Of a DNA stretch of 64,000 nt, positions 23,645 to 34,146 are shown in pieces. The DNA is taken from positions 106,003,501 through 106,067,500 of the forward strand of contig CM042021.1 in assembly GCA_023525975.1 (NCBI GenBank). Reading direction: 5' to 3'. The notes beneath the pieces are model-generated. The model made no database searches. It had not been told where the DNA came from and saw nothing but the letters and a program-made list of their open reading frames with translations. The position numbers and the translations under genes were made by a program. Origin of the DNA: Smallanthus sonchifolius (Eukaryota > Streptophyta > Magnoliopsida > Asterales > Asteraceae). The first letter of the stretch is position 1, and each line of letters opens with the position of its first letter.

Positions 23645-24386
23645 AAAACCGTTTTGAAGCTCAAAAATTTATATAAAAATTATTTTTATAAACCATACAA
23701 TATTTTTAACAGAATAAAACCAGATTCATTAAATTTCAATATAAGTTCATTTTATTATGAATTTTATGATTAAAAGTGTATATTAAAGGTTTAAAACAAA
23801 CTTTTAGATGTTTAAATTAATTTCCAAATAAAAAGAAATATTGTTTTTATAAAGGTTATAAAGTGTTAACTTTATTTAAAATAATCAAAAACTTGTTGCT
23901 AGATGATAAAATAAATTAATAACATTATTTATTATAACCTACACTCAAAAGTTAAAGGTATATTATTAAACTTTATACATAACTATATTATTTACACCAC
24001 TTATTACACATCTTTATAAATAAATAAATAAAGTGGAAATTGTTCATTTAATTTATATTTTACATAATACACGCACTATTTTCTAACTAAATAAATATAT
24101 AATACTTATTTGATTTATTTAGTTAATCAAACCCTAAACCCTAATTCAGTTATTTTAAAACCAATTATTAATCCTTCATTTTACACAACACATCTTCAAG
24201 TACAAACCACAATTTCCTACGCTCCTATACAACTCTTGGTACACACATCCAATTAAACCCTAGACTTAGACCTATACTATCGTACACATTATTAATTTAA
24301 TATACATTACACACTAGGTTAACGTGGTGAGTTACAAAGATCATCTTGCTACATAGTCTCGCGTGCTAGCTACGCCCTTGAGTCAT

Positions 24387-24842
24387 GTGAGTTTACATAG
24401 TCCCCTTTTTATTTTGTACTTTTGGGGTGAAACATGATTTACTTTTTGAAACTTTTTGCATAGACTTAAATACAGTTCAATAATATGATGTTATGTGTTA
24501 TGTGCTTTATGCTTGAATGCTATGAGTTAAGACTACATATACATGACATTAGTACAATCATTAACTCCGTACAAGCCAACGGTTAACATTGATAGATCTA
24601 TTGTGTCTGACAAACCCACCCGGTTAGGATGTTTGTTACCGACTTTACATTAGGGTAACCTGCGTGTTATGCCTCAGTCACAAGGTTTGATTGTACACAC
24701 TTAGTTTAACTATAGATTCTCCATAAATGCCTTATACACGTGTATCGTATGAATTGTATAAAACCATTTAAACTTGGTTGTGTGTCAAAACCTATGTATG
24801 CTCACCAACTTTTTAGTTGACCTTGTTTTCATCATGTTTCAG
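24387..24842 (+). other. Intron-like module in TE-F 5' LTR
   Basis: CAT-GTGAGTTTACATAG opens at 24387 and ATGTTTCAG-GTAC closes at 24842 (456 bp). Inside are GGGGTGAAACATG, TGATAGATCTATTG, GTCTGACAAACCCACC and CACCAACTTTTTAGTTGAC. The 3' LTR has the same module at 33458-33913, also 456 bp. Confidence 0.5.
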
Positions 24843-25073
24843 GTACTAATGCTTGAGAATAAGTACAAGTTGCTTCACCTAGGACCGAGGACCTAGAATC
24901 TAATTTAAAGAGACTATTTATGTATTTCTATTTTCCTTGTATTGTTGGATTTATGTTTATTTGTGATATGAAATTGGTTTTTTAAATATTTAAACTTTAG
25001 TAAACCTTGAGCTTTTGAACAGTCTACATGTACCGCCCCGACGTATTCCGCCGTCGGTTGGGGTGTGACAGAT

Positions 25074-25086
25074 TGGTATCAGAGCC
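25074..25086 (+). other. Primer binding site of TE-F (initiator tRNA-Met)
   Basis: TGGTATCAGAGCC starts 3 bases after the 5' LTR end, complementary to the 3' end of initiator tRNA-Met. Confidence 0.9.
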
Positions 25087-25833
25087 TTGGTTATAGGGAA
25101 TTAGGTTATTAGACACTTTTGACCTAGACTATAACCTTAGGACACCCCCAATATGCCATGCTACTACATGCTACATGATTATTTCTTATGTGAATACTTT
25201 TACATGTTATACTATATAATTACATCATATGATACAATACATAATAGTCTATGTGTCACATTACCTGCCAACTTTTGTCTCCTATTCATTGCTACCTATT
25301 TGATTTATTTAAAGTGCTATCCTAAGTTTCCACACACACTCATACACACTTAGTTCTTCATGCACCCATAAACTCACACATATAATGTCACTAACTCTTG
25401 TGATCTAAATCTAAACTATTGGGCCTAAAGCCCATTAATAATAAACTAGAAGTCCACTTACCCTCCAAGAAGAAGGAGCCTACTACAACATATAAGCCTC
25501 ACTTTCGGGCCTCAACGCCCAGTCCACAACAATTCTCATCATGACCATGAGCCTAACAATAGTGTTATTAATACATGATGGCTGGAAGAGTGTGTAGGCC
25601 CATGAGGGATTCTGGCTAAGGAAAGATAGGGTACTTAAGTGTGTCCTAGTGACCCACCCCTCTTTCCTGGTAATCCTCCTCAGGGATACATTGCTTATAG
25701 GTCAATTGTATTTCTAAAATACTGTTGTGAAGGCTCGGTGTTATGACTAGTCAAACTCTAAACCTATGAGAACTCCTATATCTAACACTCAATATTTTAT
25801 CACTTACAACCTTTTCATTGTTTCCTACTAGAC

Positions 25834-26430
25834 ATGGACTTCTACTCTCATTCCTCCCCGGTATACCGTCCCGAAGAAGAGTCTGATTGGGAAGAAGACA
25901 TCGGGACACCCGTGCATCGGTCACCAACACCCCCAGCTGCTAGACCAAGGTTTGGTGTAAGGGCAGATTGGATTAGGAACACCGGCCCAAGACTTCGAAC
26001 ATCTGGATCACCCGCACCCAGGAACCCGTATCAGATAACCCATCTACACACTCAGTTACCACCCCCACTAAGAGACCCGTATCTGGTGCCCGACATTTAT
26101 CATACTAACCCCTGGGTAAGGCGTACCATGGCACCCACTAGTGCTATGGGAATTCCAATCGATGACGTTCACCAATATGTGAGGACCTCAAAGTTTGAAA
26201 GGCAACGTATGGAGCACGAGATAAGGCACGACTTGCAAGAACAAAAAATGGATAGCCTAGCAAACCAATTAGGGTACCAAAAGAAATTAATCTCCATCCT
26301 CAAAAAAGAAATACTGGAGCATCGCACGGAGACAGCTAAAGCTGAAGCCAGGTCAGCTACCCGAGTGACCATAGCAGTGCTCGTCTTGGGAATTATCTTC
26401 TTTCTAGTGGAAAGCTACAAGAGACGTTAA
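25834..26430 (+). CDS. Pre-gag ORF of TE-F: coiled coil plus C-terminal membrane segment
   Basis: The frame gives 198 residues from the ATG at 25834. The first 90 or so are Pro/Arg-rich and acidic in patches (EEESDWEEDIG), likely disordered. Residues about 110-170 are rich in Glu, Lys, Arg and Gln with heptad-like spacing, suggesting a coiled coil. Residues about 175-193 (VTIAVLVLGIIFFLVES) form a single hydrophobic segment, followed by the basic tail YKRR, as in a tail-anchored protein. It occupies the place just after the leader where TE-J also has an extra ORF of similar plan. I recognise no named family. Function is unknown. It is intact, although the element has no gag or pol. Confidence 0.7.
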   Translation: MDFYSHSSPVYRPEEESDWEEDIGTPVHRSPTPPAARPRFGVRADWIRNTGPRLRTSGSPAPRNPYQITHLHTQLPPPLRDPYLVPDIYHTNPWVRRTMAPTSAMGIPIDDVHQYVRTSKFERQRMEHEIRHDLQEQKMDSLANQLGYQKKLISILKKEILEHRTETAKAEARSATRVTIAVLVLGIIFFLVESYKRR

Positions 26431-27389
26431 CAAAAAAAAAATTTATATATTTATTGTCTTTAAATTTTCAGTTTGAGAACCATTTCCCCGTGCTTTGAGT
26501 AATGTTTAACATTTTAGCATTTAATCAATTTTATATATTCCAACTCTAAAGTTATTATTCATTGATTCGACACGTTGAGTGTGAATTACACCCACCATAT
26601 TTTCATCAAAATTTCCCAAGTATCACCTTCTTCATTCAATACGATTTAGTACACTACCGGCAATCTCCTTCGTAAACAAATCATCCTATTAGATTTAAAC
26701 AACCTCGTTATTTTCAAACCAAACGCTTATCAAACTTTTAGAGAGTATCAGAAATGTAAATTTTTCAATAAACATTTTCACTTTGTAAGGGAACTTAATA
26801 CAACGTATTTTATAAAAAAAATGTTATTTCAACTTGACGAACAATTATGATTTTTCTCATTAAAGTAATTATTTCTAAACACCGCCTAAATTAATATACG
26901 ACTACTTGTTTAGCCAATAATTCATCTTAAAAATATTCTCTTTATAATAACTGAAAATTTAATAAAAATATTTTTCCTTTAAATTGTTTATTTATTTAGA
27001 TTATTTGACTCAATAGTTTCACTACTTCATATATCCACAACCAAGAACATTTTACAATTCCCTATTTTCAAACAAAGATCAGTTCTTTGTAAACACATTT
27101 CCCATGATATTTTCAGAACCTCCTCGTTACCCTGCACCTTCAATAATGTTTGAGTATACTTGCCACTTCAAGGGACGACCCACTTCGCGTAGATGTTAAC
27201 CATCCCTACAAACCTCAACGAGATTTAAAGAGCTAGAACCTAAAGGCAAGAACCTAACTATCACATTTTACATGAACGCCAAACAACCCGCTTCTCCGCA
27301 ACACTTGATCACATGCAAAACTCGTTAGTATATGTCATACAAAAATTCAATAACTTACGTATGCACGTTCACAAGATACACAGCACAAT

Positions 27390-27740
27390 CACATAATACA
27401 TGAAACTTATTTATTTGCAATACATAACTTACTGGATTAATCACACATGAAACCTGTTTATTTGCAATACACATGCTACTGGGTTGAACACATGGAACTT
27501 GGTTGTTTACAATATACATGATACATAACAATTGTTTGCTTGGTACATAATATTGGATTGGCTACATTGAACATGAAACTTATTAATTTACAAAATACAT
27601 GGTGATGAGTTGTTCACGTTACACATGAAACCTATTTGATTACAAGATCCATAACACTAGATCATACATGAGACTTGTGTGTTACATTATACATGAAACT
27701 AAGTTGCTTACAATTGTTGCAATTGATTGATCACATTATA
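27390..27740 (+). repeat. Degenerate tandem repeat, about 45-60-bp unit, in TE-F
   Basis: Roughly seven units around the core ACATGAAACTT-TTTATTTGCAATACAT, each followed by a variant of CTACTGGATTGATCAC. Units differ by many changes and small indels. Copy number is an estimate by eye. Confidence 0.6.
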
Positions 27741-27800
27741 CACAAATAATGGTCATACACTTTGTTCACCAGAGTTGTAAGCTATAACACATTGAAGCCA

Positions 27801-27891
27801 CTCGGGGTTTGACGTATGCTTGTTCAAACACGAGGAAGCTTTAACACTTTAAAACAACTCGGTGTTTGACGTATTCTTGTTCAAACACGAG
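27801..27891 (+). repeat. Duplicated hairpin in TE-F internal region
   Basis: Two direct copies (27801-27834 and 27858-27891), 57 bp apart, each with CTCGG-GTTTGA on the left arm and TCAAACACGAG on the right around a loop of about 12 bases. The second copy pairs nearly completely (CTCGGTGTTTGA with TCAAACACGAG). Confidence 0.65.
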
Positions 27892-28627
27892 TAAACTATG
27901 GAACTTTAAGTTATACTACCTTATTACTCTTTAGTTGCTAACTGACCGGCCTACCAAAAGACATAGTTACTTTTAGCAACTCTCATGTGAAGACGATAGA
28001 CATGAACTAAGTGAAATTGTGCCCACCTTGACCTACACACAACGGAAGGATCTATACGGACCATGCGATGATTCAAGTAATTACGGGTGCACACAGAATT
28101 ATAAGAATCAGCGCATGGAAAACATAGTACATTCTGTCGTGTGTTATGACCTAAAACCTATCGTGATGTATAGCAATGAAACTAATGCAATATGACAAGG
28201 GCATGGTGAATACGCCGATGGTACTTCCTATATATAAGTGCTCTATCATATTATCAGAAGTAGCGTTGTTCGTGTCACGTGAAGTTTTGACCTAGACCAA
28301 TGTTTGCGAAATCTATTATCCATTGACAATCCTTGAGCATATTAGACTACATCTTAAACAAACCTTGAACATCAAATTCCCATCAAAACTATTTCAAGTA
28401 ATGCATTTCACCCTTAGGACCCAAATCATTCAACAGATTTTCTGCTAAAATTCATCTCAAAACTAAATCCATGGTCATCATTCGTGCCTGGCCTTGAGAA
28501 ACAGACTCGAACCTTGTTATTAAGTGCACTACCCAAACCAACAATCAAAGCTCGTTGAGAATCCAAACTCTCCTCTTTCTTAATTCAATGGCCTCCACTA
28601 ATTAAATTTCAGGACGAAATTCCCTTA

Positions 28628-28639
28628 ACATGGGGAGAC
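28628..28639 (+). other. Polypurine tract of TE-F
   Basis: ACATGGGGAGAC stands immediately before the 3' LTR start TGTAACTTCCC and after the usual GGACGAAATTCCC block. Confidence 0.8.
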
Positions 28640-30615
28640 TGTAACTTCCCAAATTTTTTTCGATCCAATTTTAGTTTATTTTAAATAGCAGCACTACATT
28701 AAATTCTGTAATTGTTCAAACACATTATGTCACATAAACTATTATATAAATATATATATATATATATATAATTCTATTCAAAATCTAAACTTGCGTTACA
28801 TATAAAATTTCTATAACACACCTTGTGTACATATATATGTATATATATATATGTATAATTATTCTTAAAACTATGTATGTAATTACACATTAGCAACTTC
28901 AAAGTTAAACCACATGGTTACGTTGGTTTAGTTTTAAAACAAAAATATATACATTCAACATTTTGAAGTAAACCATTTTAAAAGGTATAAGATAATTAGT
29001 TCTAAAAAGTTTTATAGTTTTTATACAAAACATATATATATATATATATATATATATACAAAATCCCTATTTTTAATAGATTAGTTGGAACCCTTGATCA
29101 ATTCGAACCCTCTCCTTGAAATTTAACCTTTGACCTTCAAATTTTAACCCTATACCTTAGTTTTGACATATTTTGACTTTTAAGTCAAACAACATCAAAT
29201 CTGTTGCCATTTGAATGGAAAAAAGATCGACCAAACCCGAATGATTCCGACTTTCCTTGGATACCTGAACGAATATCGACTAATTTTCGGCCTTGGTCTC
29301 AATCCAATTCAACCTATTACGTGTTTTATTTGAAATTCAAATAGTTTGACTACTCGGAGTCAAACCGAATCAAGCCGATCATCAATCCATGAAATTAGAC
29401 TCGATTAAGAACCGCAAATCACACCTTGATTGATTTCACACGTATTCAGTCCCAAATCCTGACTCGATTCACCCTCAGGCATTTGAATTCACGCGTAATT
29501 AGGGCTAACAGTTAACGTATGCGTGACCAGATCAAACCGAGCCTTTTTCGTGAAATCAATCAAATCAATTCACACGCACACCTACGTACATCTCTCTGCA
29601 AACCCTCTGAGCCTTCACCCGATCCTCATTTCACCTCCTCCCTCCGATCGAGTGACAGAACATCGGCTCGGTGCCTCTAGCCGACAACATTCGATAGCCA
29701 ACCTTTTCAGGTATAATTTATGTCATTAGTCTCGTTTTTGCTCAAGGATCGAAAGCCCTCTGTCAATTTCATATGTGTGACGTTTCGGATTTTTCGTTCT
29801 CGCACTTCTATTATATTTATCATGTAATCATTCTCTATTTAAATGAAATGTAAGAGTTTTTATTTAGTTTTATACAAATAGGTATTTTATTTTACGGATT
29901 TAAATTAATTAAAATTTTATAAATTTTAGAAACTTATATAAAATACTATATAAAAATCTAGAATTAAAAGTTGCACATTCAATGAAATAACCTATTTAAA
30001 TGAGATAAATAACTTTTATAAAAATCATTTAAAATAATAATAATAAAATAAGTTTATAAAAACATTTAAAATATAATATAAAATTTAATTGATTTAAAAG
30101 AAATTAGATTAATTTATTAAATAAAAAGTTTAGGGGTCGTTTTGTAATTAATCAAACTAAAGGGTTTTAAAACAGAAATCAGTCGAGGGGCTAATGCTGG
30201 ACAAAACAAACTACAAGGACCCATCCGTATTTATTTCAAGGGTTAATTTAAGTCAAAACCAAACTTCAGGGACTAAAGTTGCCAATTCCCAGTTCGTGTT
30301 TCCGGTCACCACCTACGTTTGTCCGGCGGTCCAAGCGTTTTTCCGGCGACATCTCGACACACCTGTTCCCTGCACCTCGACAACCGACAAAGGTGTCCCT
30401 GACCTCGTCGTCCCCACGCGAACAAAAGCCCTCGACCAATTTGTCGATTAATCATACGGAAAGCCTGATTGTGTCTATGGCCGAAAGTCCACGCCTCTAA
30501 TACAGCCCCGACAGTCAACCTCCACGCCTGCAAGAGGTCTCGACAGATTCGTCTCGTCCAGACGAGTGTCTGGACATACTCAATTGCTTGTTTTAATATA
30601 AGGATCGAGCTCGGC

Positions 30616-30623
30616 TATAAATG
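30616..30623 (+). promoter_or_regulatory. TATA box in TE-G LTR
   Basis: TATAAATG after GAGCTCGGC, followed by a C/T-rich stretch (CCACCCTCTCTCACTC) like a plant 5' leader about 30-50 bp on. Likely Pol II promoter of the LTR. Confidence 0.55.
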
Positions 30624-30997
30624 GCCATTTACAGACCTGCACGAGCTCGCCCACCCTCCTCCACCCTCTCTCACTCAAAATTGAAGCCGAAGTTGTGTTC
30701 GTCGTCTCTGGGAGAAGCTTTGACCAGAATAACAGGGTCTAATTCCATCCCGAAGCTTGAAATCGCGATCTTGGTATTTTCGAACCGAAAGCCTGTCGAC
30801 CAGACCCTTCGCGACCAGGTTCGAGCCTCAAATTCGTTCATTTACTTTCTATTACCCTCTGGCAAACTACCCTAATCCAAATCGCGGCTTAAATCCATCG
30901 ATTGCCAGGCAAACCAATGTCCTCGGACACGGTTTGCCGGTTGCCGAGGACCAGCGACCAGTTTCGCTTTTGTGTATATCAGTTAAACGATACACAC

Positions 30998-31101
30998 ATA
31001 ACCAGCGATGGGCAGTAGCCCCGCTGGTTATGCGTGTGTGTGTTTAAGTCTGAGGTCGCGGGTTCGATCCCGGTTGGCCTTCGGCCCATTTTTTTTTTTT
31101 T
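30998..31101 (+). other. tRNA-like hairpin with A-box, B-box and T13 run, TE-G LTR
   Basis: A 10-bp perfect inverted repeat (ATAACCAGCG at 30998-31007, CGCTGGTTAT at 31022-31031) encloses a second 4-bp stem (GGGC/GCCC). A-box-like TAGCCCCGCTGG at 31016-31027 differs from TRGCNNARYNGG at one position. The B-box GGTTCGATCCC at 31061-31071 is canonical. Thirteen T residues follow at 31089-31101. This is the strongest Pol III-like arrangement in the window. It is not a complete tRNA gene. Confidence 0.6.
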
Positions 31102-31395
31102 AATTTTATTATGTTTGTATTTTAATTATTTATTCTAATTTATTTTAACATTCTTTTTATACAATAAAAACTAAAACAAGTCGGTTTACTCGTTCGTTTA
31201 TTCCGGGAACCATTAAAATTCTTTTAAACATATTTAACCCACAAAAAATTTTTATAAAATAATAAATGTTATATTTGTTAAAATAGTTTCAACTTACTAA
31301 AAATATATATAATAATAATATTAATAATAAATAAATAAATAAATAGAAACTTTTATAAATACCTAATAAATACTTATTTAAAAATGTAATATTTA

Positions 31396-31399
<4 letters not shown>

Positions 31400-31429
<30 letters not shown>
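31400..31429. repeat. (TA)n microsatellite in TE-G
   Basis: About 15 perfect TA units. Similar shorter tracts are in the TE-F LTRs (about 22265, 22546, 28750, 29033). Confidence 0.9.
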
Positions 31430-31432
<3 letters not shown>

Positions 31433-31646
31433 TAAGTTAAAGTTTTACAAAACCATTATCATATTCCTACCATATTTTATACAAATAAATATTTAGGAAC
31501 ATTATTATAAAACCTATATACATTTAAATACGAATACGCACATACAAACATACAATAATACTTATCTATCCACATAGGATTTCATCGTGCTTAGGTTTCA
31601 ACGTCCTTATCACCCGCACTCGTGGATTATCATATCCGCTAGCCAG

Positions 31647-32118
31647 GTGAGTTACATAGCCCCTATTTTACATTTTCATACATTTTGGGGTGAAACATTA
31701 TACATGCTACTCACATTGTTTATACGTGTTATACATGAGACTATATTCTTAGTCTTTGGATGTACATACATTTAAACACAAGACAACCAACTGTAATATT
31801 GATAGATCTATTGTGTCTGACCAGCCCACCCGGTTAGGGTGTTTATTACGGCATACTCGGATATGACCGCTTGTTATATTCAAACATATCGGATATAGTG
31901 GGTAACTAAATTCAAACATACCGGACTTAGCTGTTGTGCTCTGTTCAAGCGTGTCAAACTCGGTTTGAATTGTGATTTAAATAAATGATACATCCTATAC
32001 TATGTTTAACAAGATAAACAATGAGTTGCAAAACGATTTACACTACTATTTACCGGATTTACTAAACCTATGTACTCACCAACTTTTTAGTTGACACTTG
32101 ATTTAAATAATGTTTCAG
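31647..32118 (+). other. Intron-like module in TE-G LTR
   Basis: CCAG-GTGAGTTACATAGCCCC opens at 31647 and AATGTTTCAG-GTT closes at 32118 (472 bp). It carries the shared GGGGTGAAACAT, TGATAGATCTATTGTGTCTG and CACCAACTTTTTAGTTGAC blocks. This copy has the best donor (AG-GTGAGT). Confidence 0.55.
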
Positions 32119-34146
32119 GTTTGGATATGTGACTGCTTGCCGACGATTTCTCCACTTAGGAACTATGGACCTAGTTAAATAAATCAATGTTTTGAACTAG
32201 ACTAGGTTACTTGAAATGTATTGTACTTGGATCTTGTTGTCTTTAAATTTAATTAATGAATTATGCAACCTTTTAGTTACCATGTGCTTTTGAACAATCA
32301 TTCTATTGTCCTCCTCGATGATTCCGCCATCGGTCGGGGTGTGACAATATGACAGGGGGCATTGAAACTAATTTCCTTTGGAATTCAAGACTTGTTCATA
32401 CGGGTCTTGAATTGGATTCCTATTCCAATTCGTTTAACAGATTTAAATTAATAGGATCCTTATCTAAACAGCGAACCACCTAGTTCGGCCGGTTAATGAA
32501 CTCGACTTCGAACTAGGTGGCGTGGGTTCGAAACCCACCAACCTGGCCGTTTTGCGCGAAACTTAAAATCCAGGCCGTCCCTCTTGATTTTTCATGTTAA
32601 TAACAAATCGAAACGCGTAAATTACAAGCATTTGGCCCTTGGTCCAGCGGTTGGTTCACCCGGCCCACACCCTACAGACCCGGGTTCGAGTCCCAGTGGT
32701 CTGTTTAATTTTTCTAAAACCGTTATGAAGCTCAAAAATTTATATAAAAATTATTTTTATAAACCATACAATATTTTTAACAGAATAAAACCAAATTCAT
32801 TAAATTTCAATATAAGTTCATTTTATTATGAATTTTATGATTAAAAGTGTATATTAAAGGTTTAAAACAAACTTTTAGATGTTTAAATTAATTTCCAAAT
32901 AAAAAGAAATATTGTTTTTATAAAGGTTATAAAGTGTTAACTTTATTTAAAACAATCAAAAACTTGTTGCTAGATGATAAAATAAATAAATAACATTATT
33001 TATTATAACCTACACTCAAAAGTTAAAGGTATATTATTAAACTTTATACATAACTGTATTATTTACACCACTTATTACACATATTTATAAATAAATAAAT
33101 AAAGTGGAAATTGTTTATTTAATTTATATTTTACATAATACACGCACTATTTTCTAACTAAATAAATATATAATACTTATTTGATTTATTTAGTTAATCA
33201 AACCCTAAACCTTAATTCAATTATTTTAAAACCATTTATTAATCCTTCATTTTACACAACACATCTTCAAGTACAAACCACAATTTCCTACGCTCTTATA
33301 CAACTCTTGGTACACACAGCCAATTAAACCCTAGACTTAGACCTATACTATCGTACACATTATTAATTTAATATACATTACACACTAGGTTAACGTGGTG
33401 AGTTACAAGGATCATCTTGCTACCTAGTCTCGCGTGCTAGCTACACCCTTGAACCATGTGAGTTTACATAGCCCCCTTTTTATTTTGTACTTTTGGGGTG
33501 AAACATGATTTACTTTTTGAAACTTTTTGCATAGACATAAATACAATTTAATAATATGATATTATGTGTTATGTGCTTTATGCTTGAATGCTATCAGTTA
33601 AGACTACATATACATGACATTAGTACAATCATTAACTCCGTACAAGCCAACGGTTAACATTGATAGATCTATTGTGTCTGATAAACCCACCCGGTTAGGA
33701 TGTTTGTTACCGACTTTACATTAGGGTAACCTGCGTGTTATGCCTCAGTCACAAGGTTTGATTGTACACACTTAGTTTAACTATAGATTCTCCATAAATG
33801 CCTTATACACGTGTATCGTATGAATTGTATAAAACATTTTAAACTTGGTTGTGTGTCAAAACCTATGTATGCTCACCAACTTTTTAGTTGACCTTGTTTT
33901 CATCATGTTTCAGGTACTAATGCTTGAGAATAAATACAAGTTGCTTCACTTAGGACCGAGGACCTAGAATCTAATTTAAAGAGACTATTTATGTATTTCT
34001 ATTTTCCTTGTATTGTTGGATTTATGTTTATTTGTGATATGAAATTGGTTGTTTAAATATTTAAACTTTAGTAAACCTTGAGCTTTTGAACAGTCTACAT
34101 GTCCCGCCCCGACGTATTCCGCCATCGGTTGGGGTGTGACAAAACA

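Larger units (their letters stand above)
22155..25070 (+). repeat. TE-F 5' LTR
   Basis: 2916 bp. In order it holds two AT microsatellites (about 22265-22287 and 22546-22564), a B-box hairpin (23405-23466), a tRNA-like A/B-box pair (23569-23622), a T7 run, AT-rich DNA and the intron-like module (24387-24842). It ends GTCGGTTGGGGTGTGACA. Confidence 0.92.
26431..28627 (+). mobile_element. TE-F non-coding internal region
   Basis: 2.2 kb after the pre-gag ORF with stops in all frames. The first part resembles the spacer between pre-gag ORF and gag in TE-J (AATGTTTAA, AT-rich). Later it contains a degenerate tandem repeat (27390-27740) and a duplicated hairpin (27801-27891). It ends in an AATTTCAGGACGAAATTCCC block typical of the sequence before a gypsy polypurine tract. 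Confidence 0.65.
29776..32346 (+). mobile_element. TE-G: solo LTR, TSD ATATG
   Basis: 2571 bp starting TGTGACGTTTCGG and ending GTCGGGGTGTGACA, with ATATG on both sides. Parts in order: a GC-rich upstream block (30280-30600), a TATA box (30616-30623), a pyrimidine-rich leader, a tRNA-like unit with a 13-T run (30998-31101), a (TA)n tract (31400-31429) and the intron-like module (31647-32118). No internal region remains. ORFs at 30194-31047 overlap each other in several frames and are probably due to GC-rich composition. Confidence 0.93.
22155..34141 (+). mobile_element. TE-F: LTR retrotransposon carrying only a pre-gag ORF; solo LTR nested in its 3' LTR
   Basis: It starts TGTAACATCCC and ends GGGGTGTGACA, with target duplication AAACA at 22150-22154 and 34142-34146. 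LTRs: 22155-25070 (2916 bp) and 28640-34141, the second split by TE-G. Primer site 25074-25086, polypurine tract 28628-28639. Between them the only open frame is 25834-26430, a coiled-coil and membrane-segment protein. No gag or pol is visible in 26431-28627. The LTRs look a few percent diverged at most, so insertion is fairly recent. The family is placed with Ty3/gypsy by its ends, primer site and leader, which resemble TE-M and TE-J. Confidence 0.9.
28640..34141 (+). repeat. TE-F 3' LTR, split by TE-G
   Basis: Segments 28640-29775 and 32347-34141 match 22155-25070 in order. The break is at ATATG, duplicated at 29771-29775 and 32347-32351. The 5' LTR has one ATATG in the same context near 23276. 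Confidence 0.92.

Noticed and set aside
24125..24145. Telomere-like AAACCCTAAACCCTAA
   Set aside because: Only about two repeat units, inside the TE-F LTR (also at 33200), with no longer array.
30194..31047. Four overlapping plus-strand ORFs that might be a small gene
   Set aside because: They are in different frames inside the solo LTR TE-G, with no domain; GC-rich composition lowers stop frequency there.
31016..31101. A SINE inserted in TE-G
   Set aside because: There is a B-box and a T-run but no flanking target duplication or SINE body. The comparable units in TE-F and TE-J LTRs sit at the same relative place, favouring an LTR component.
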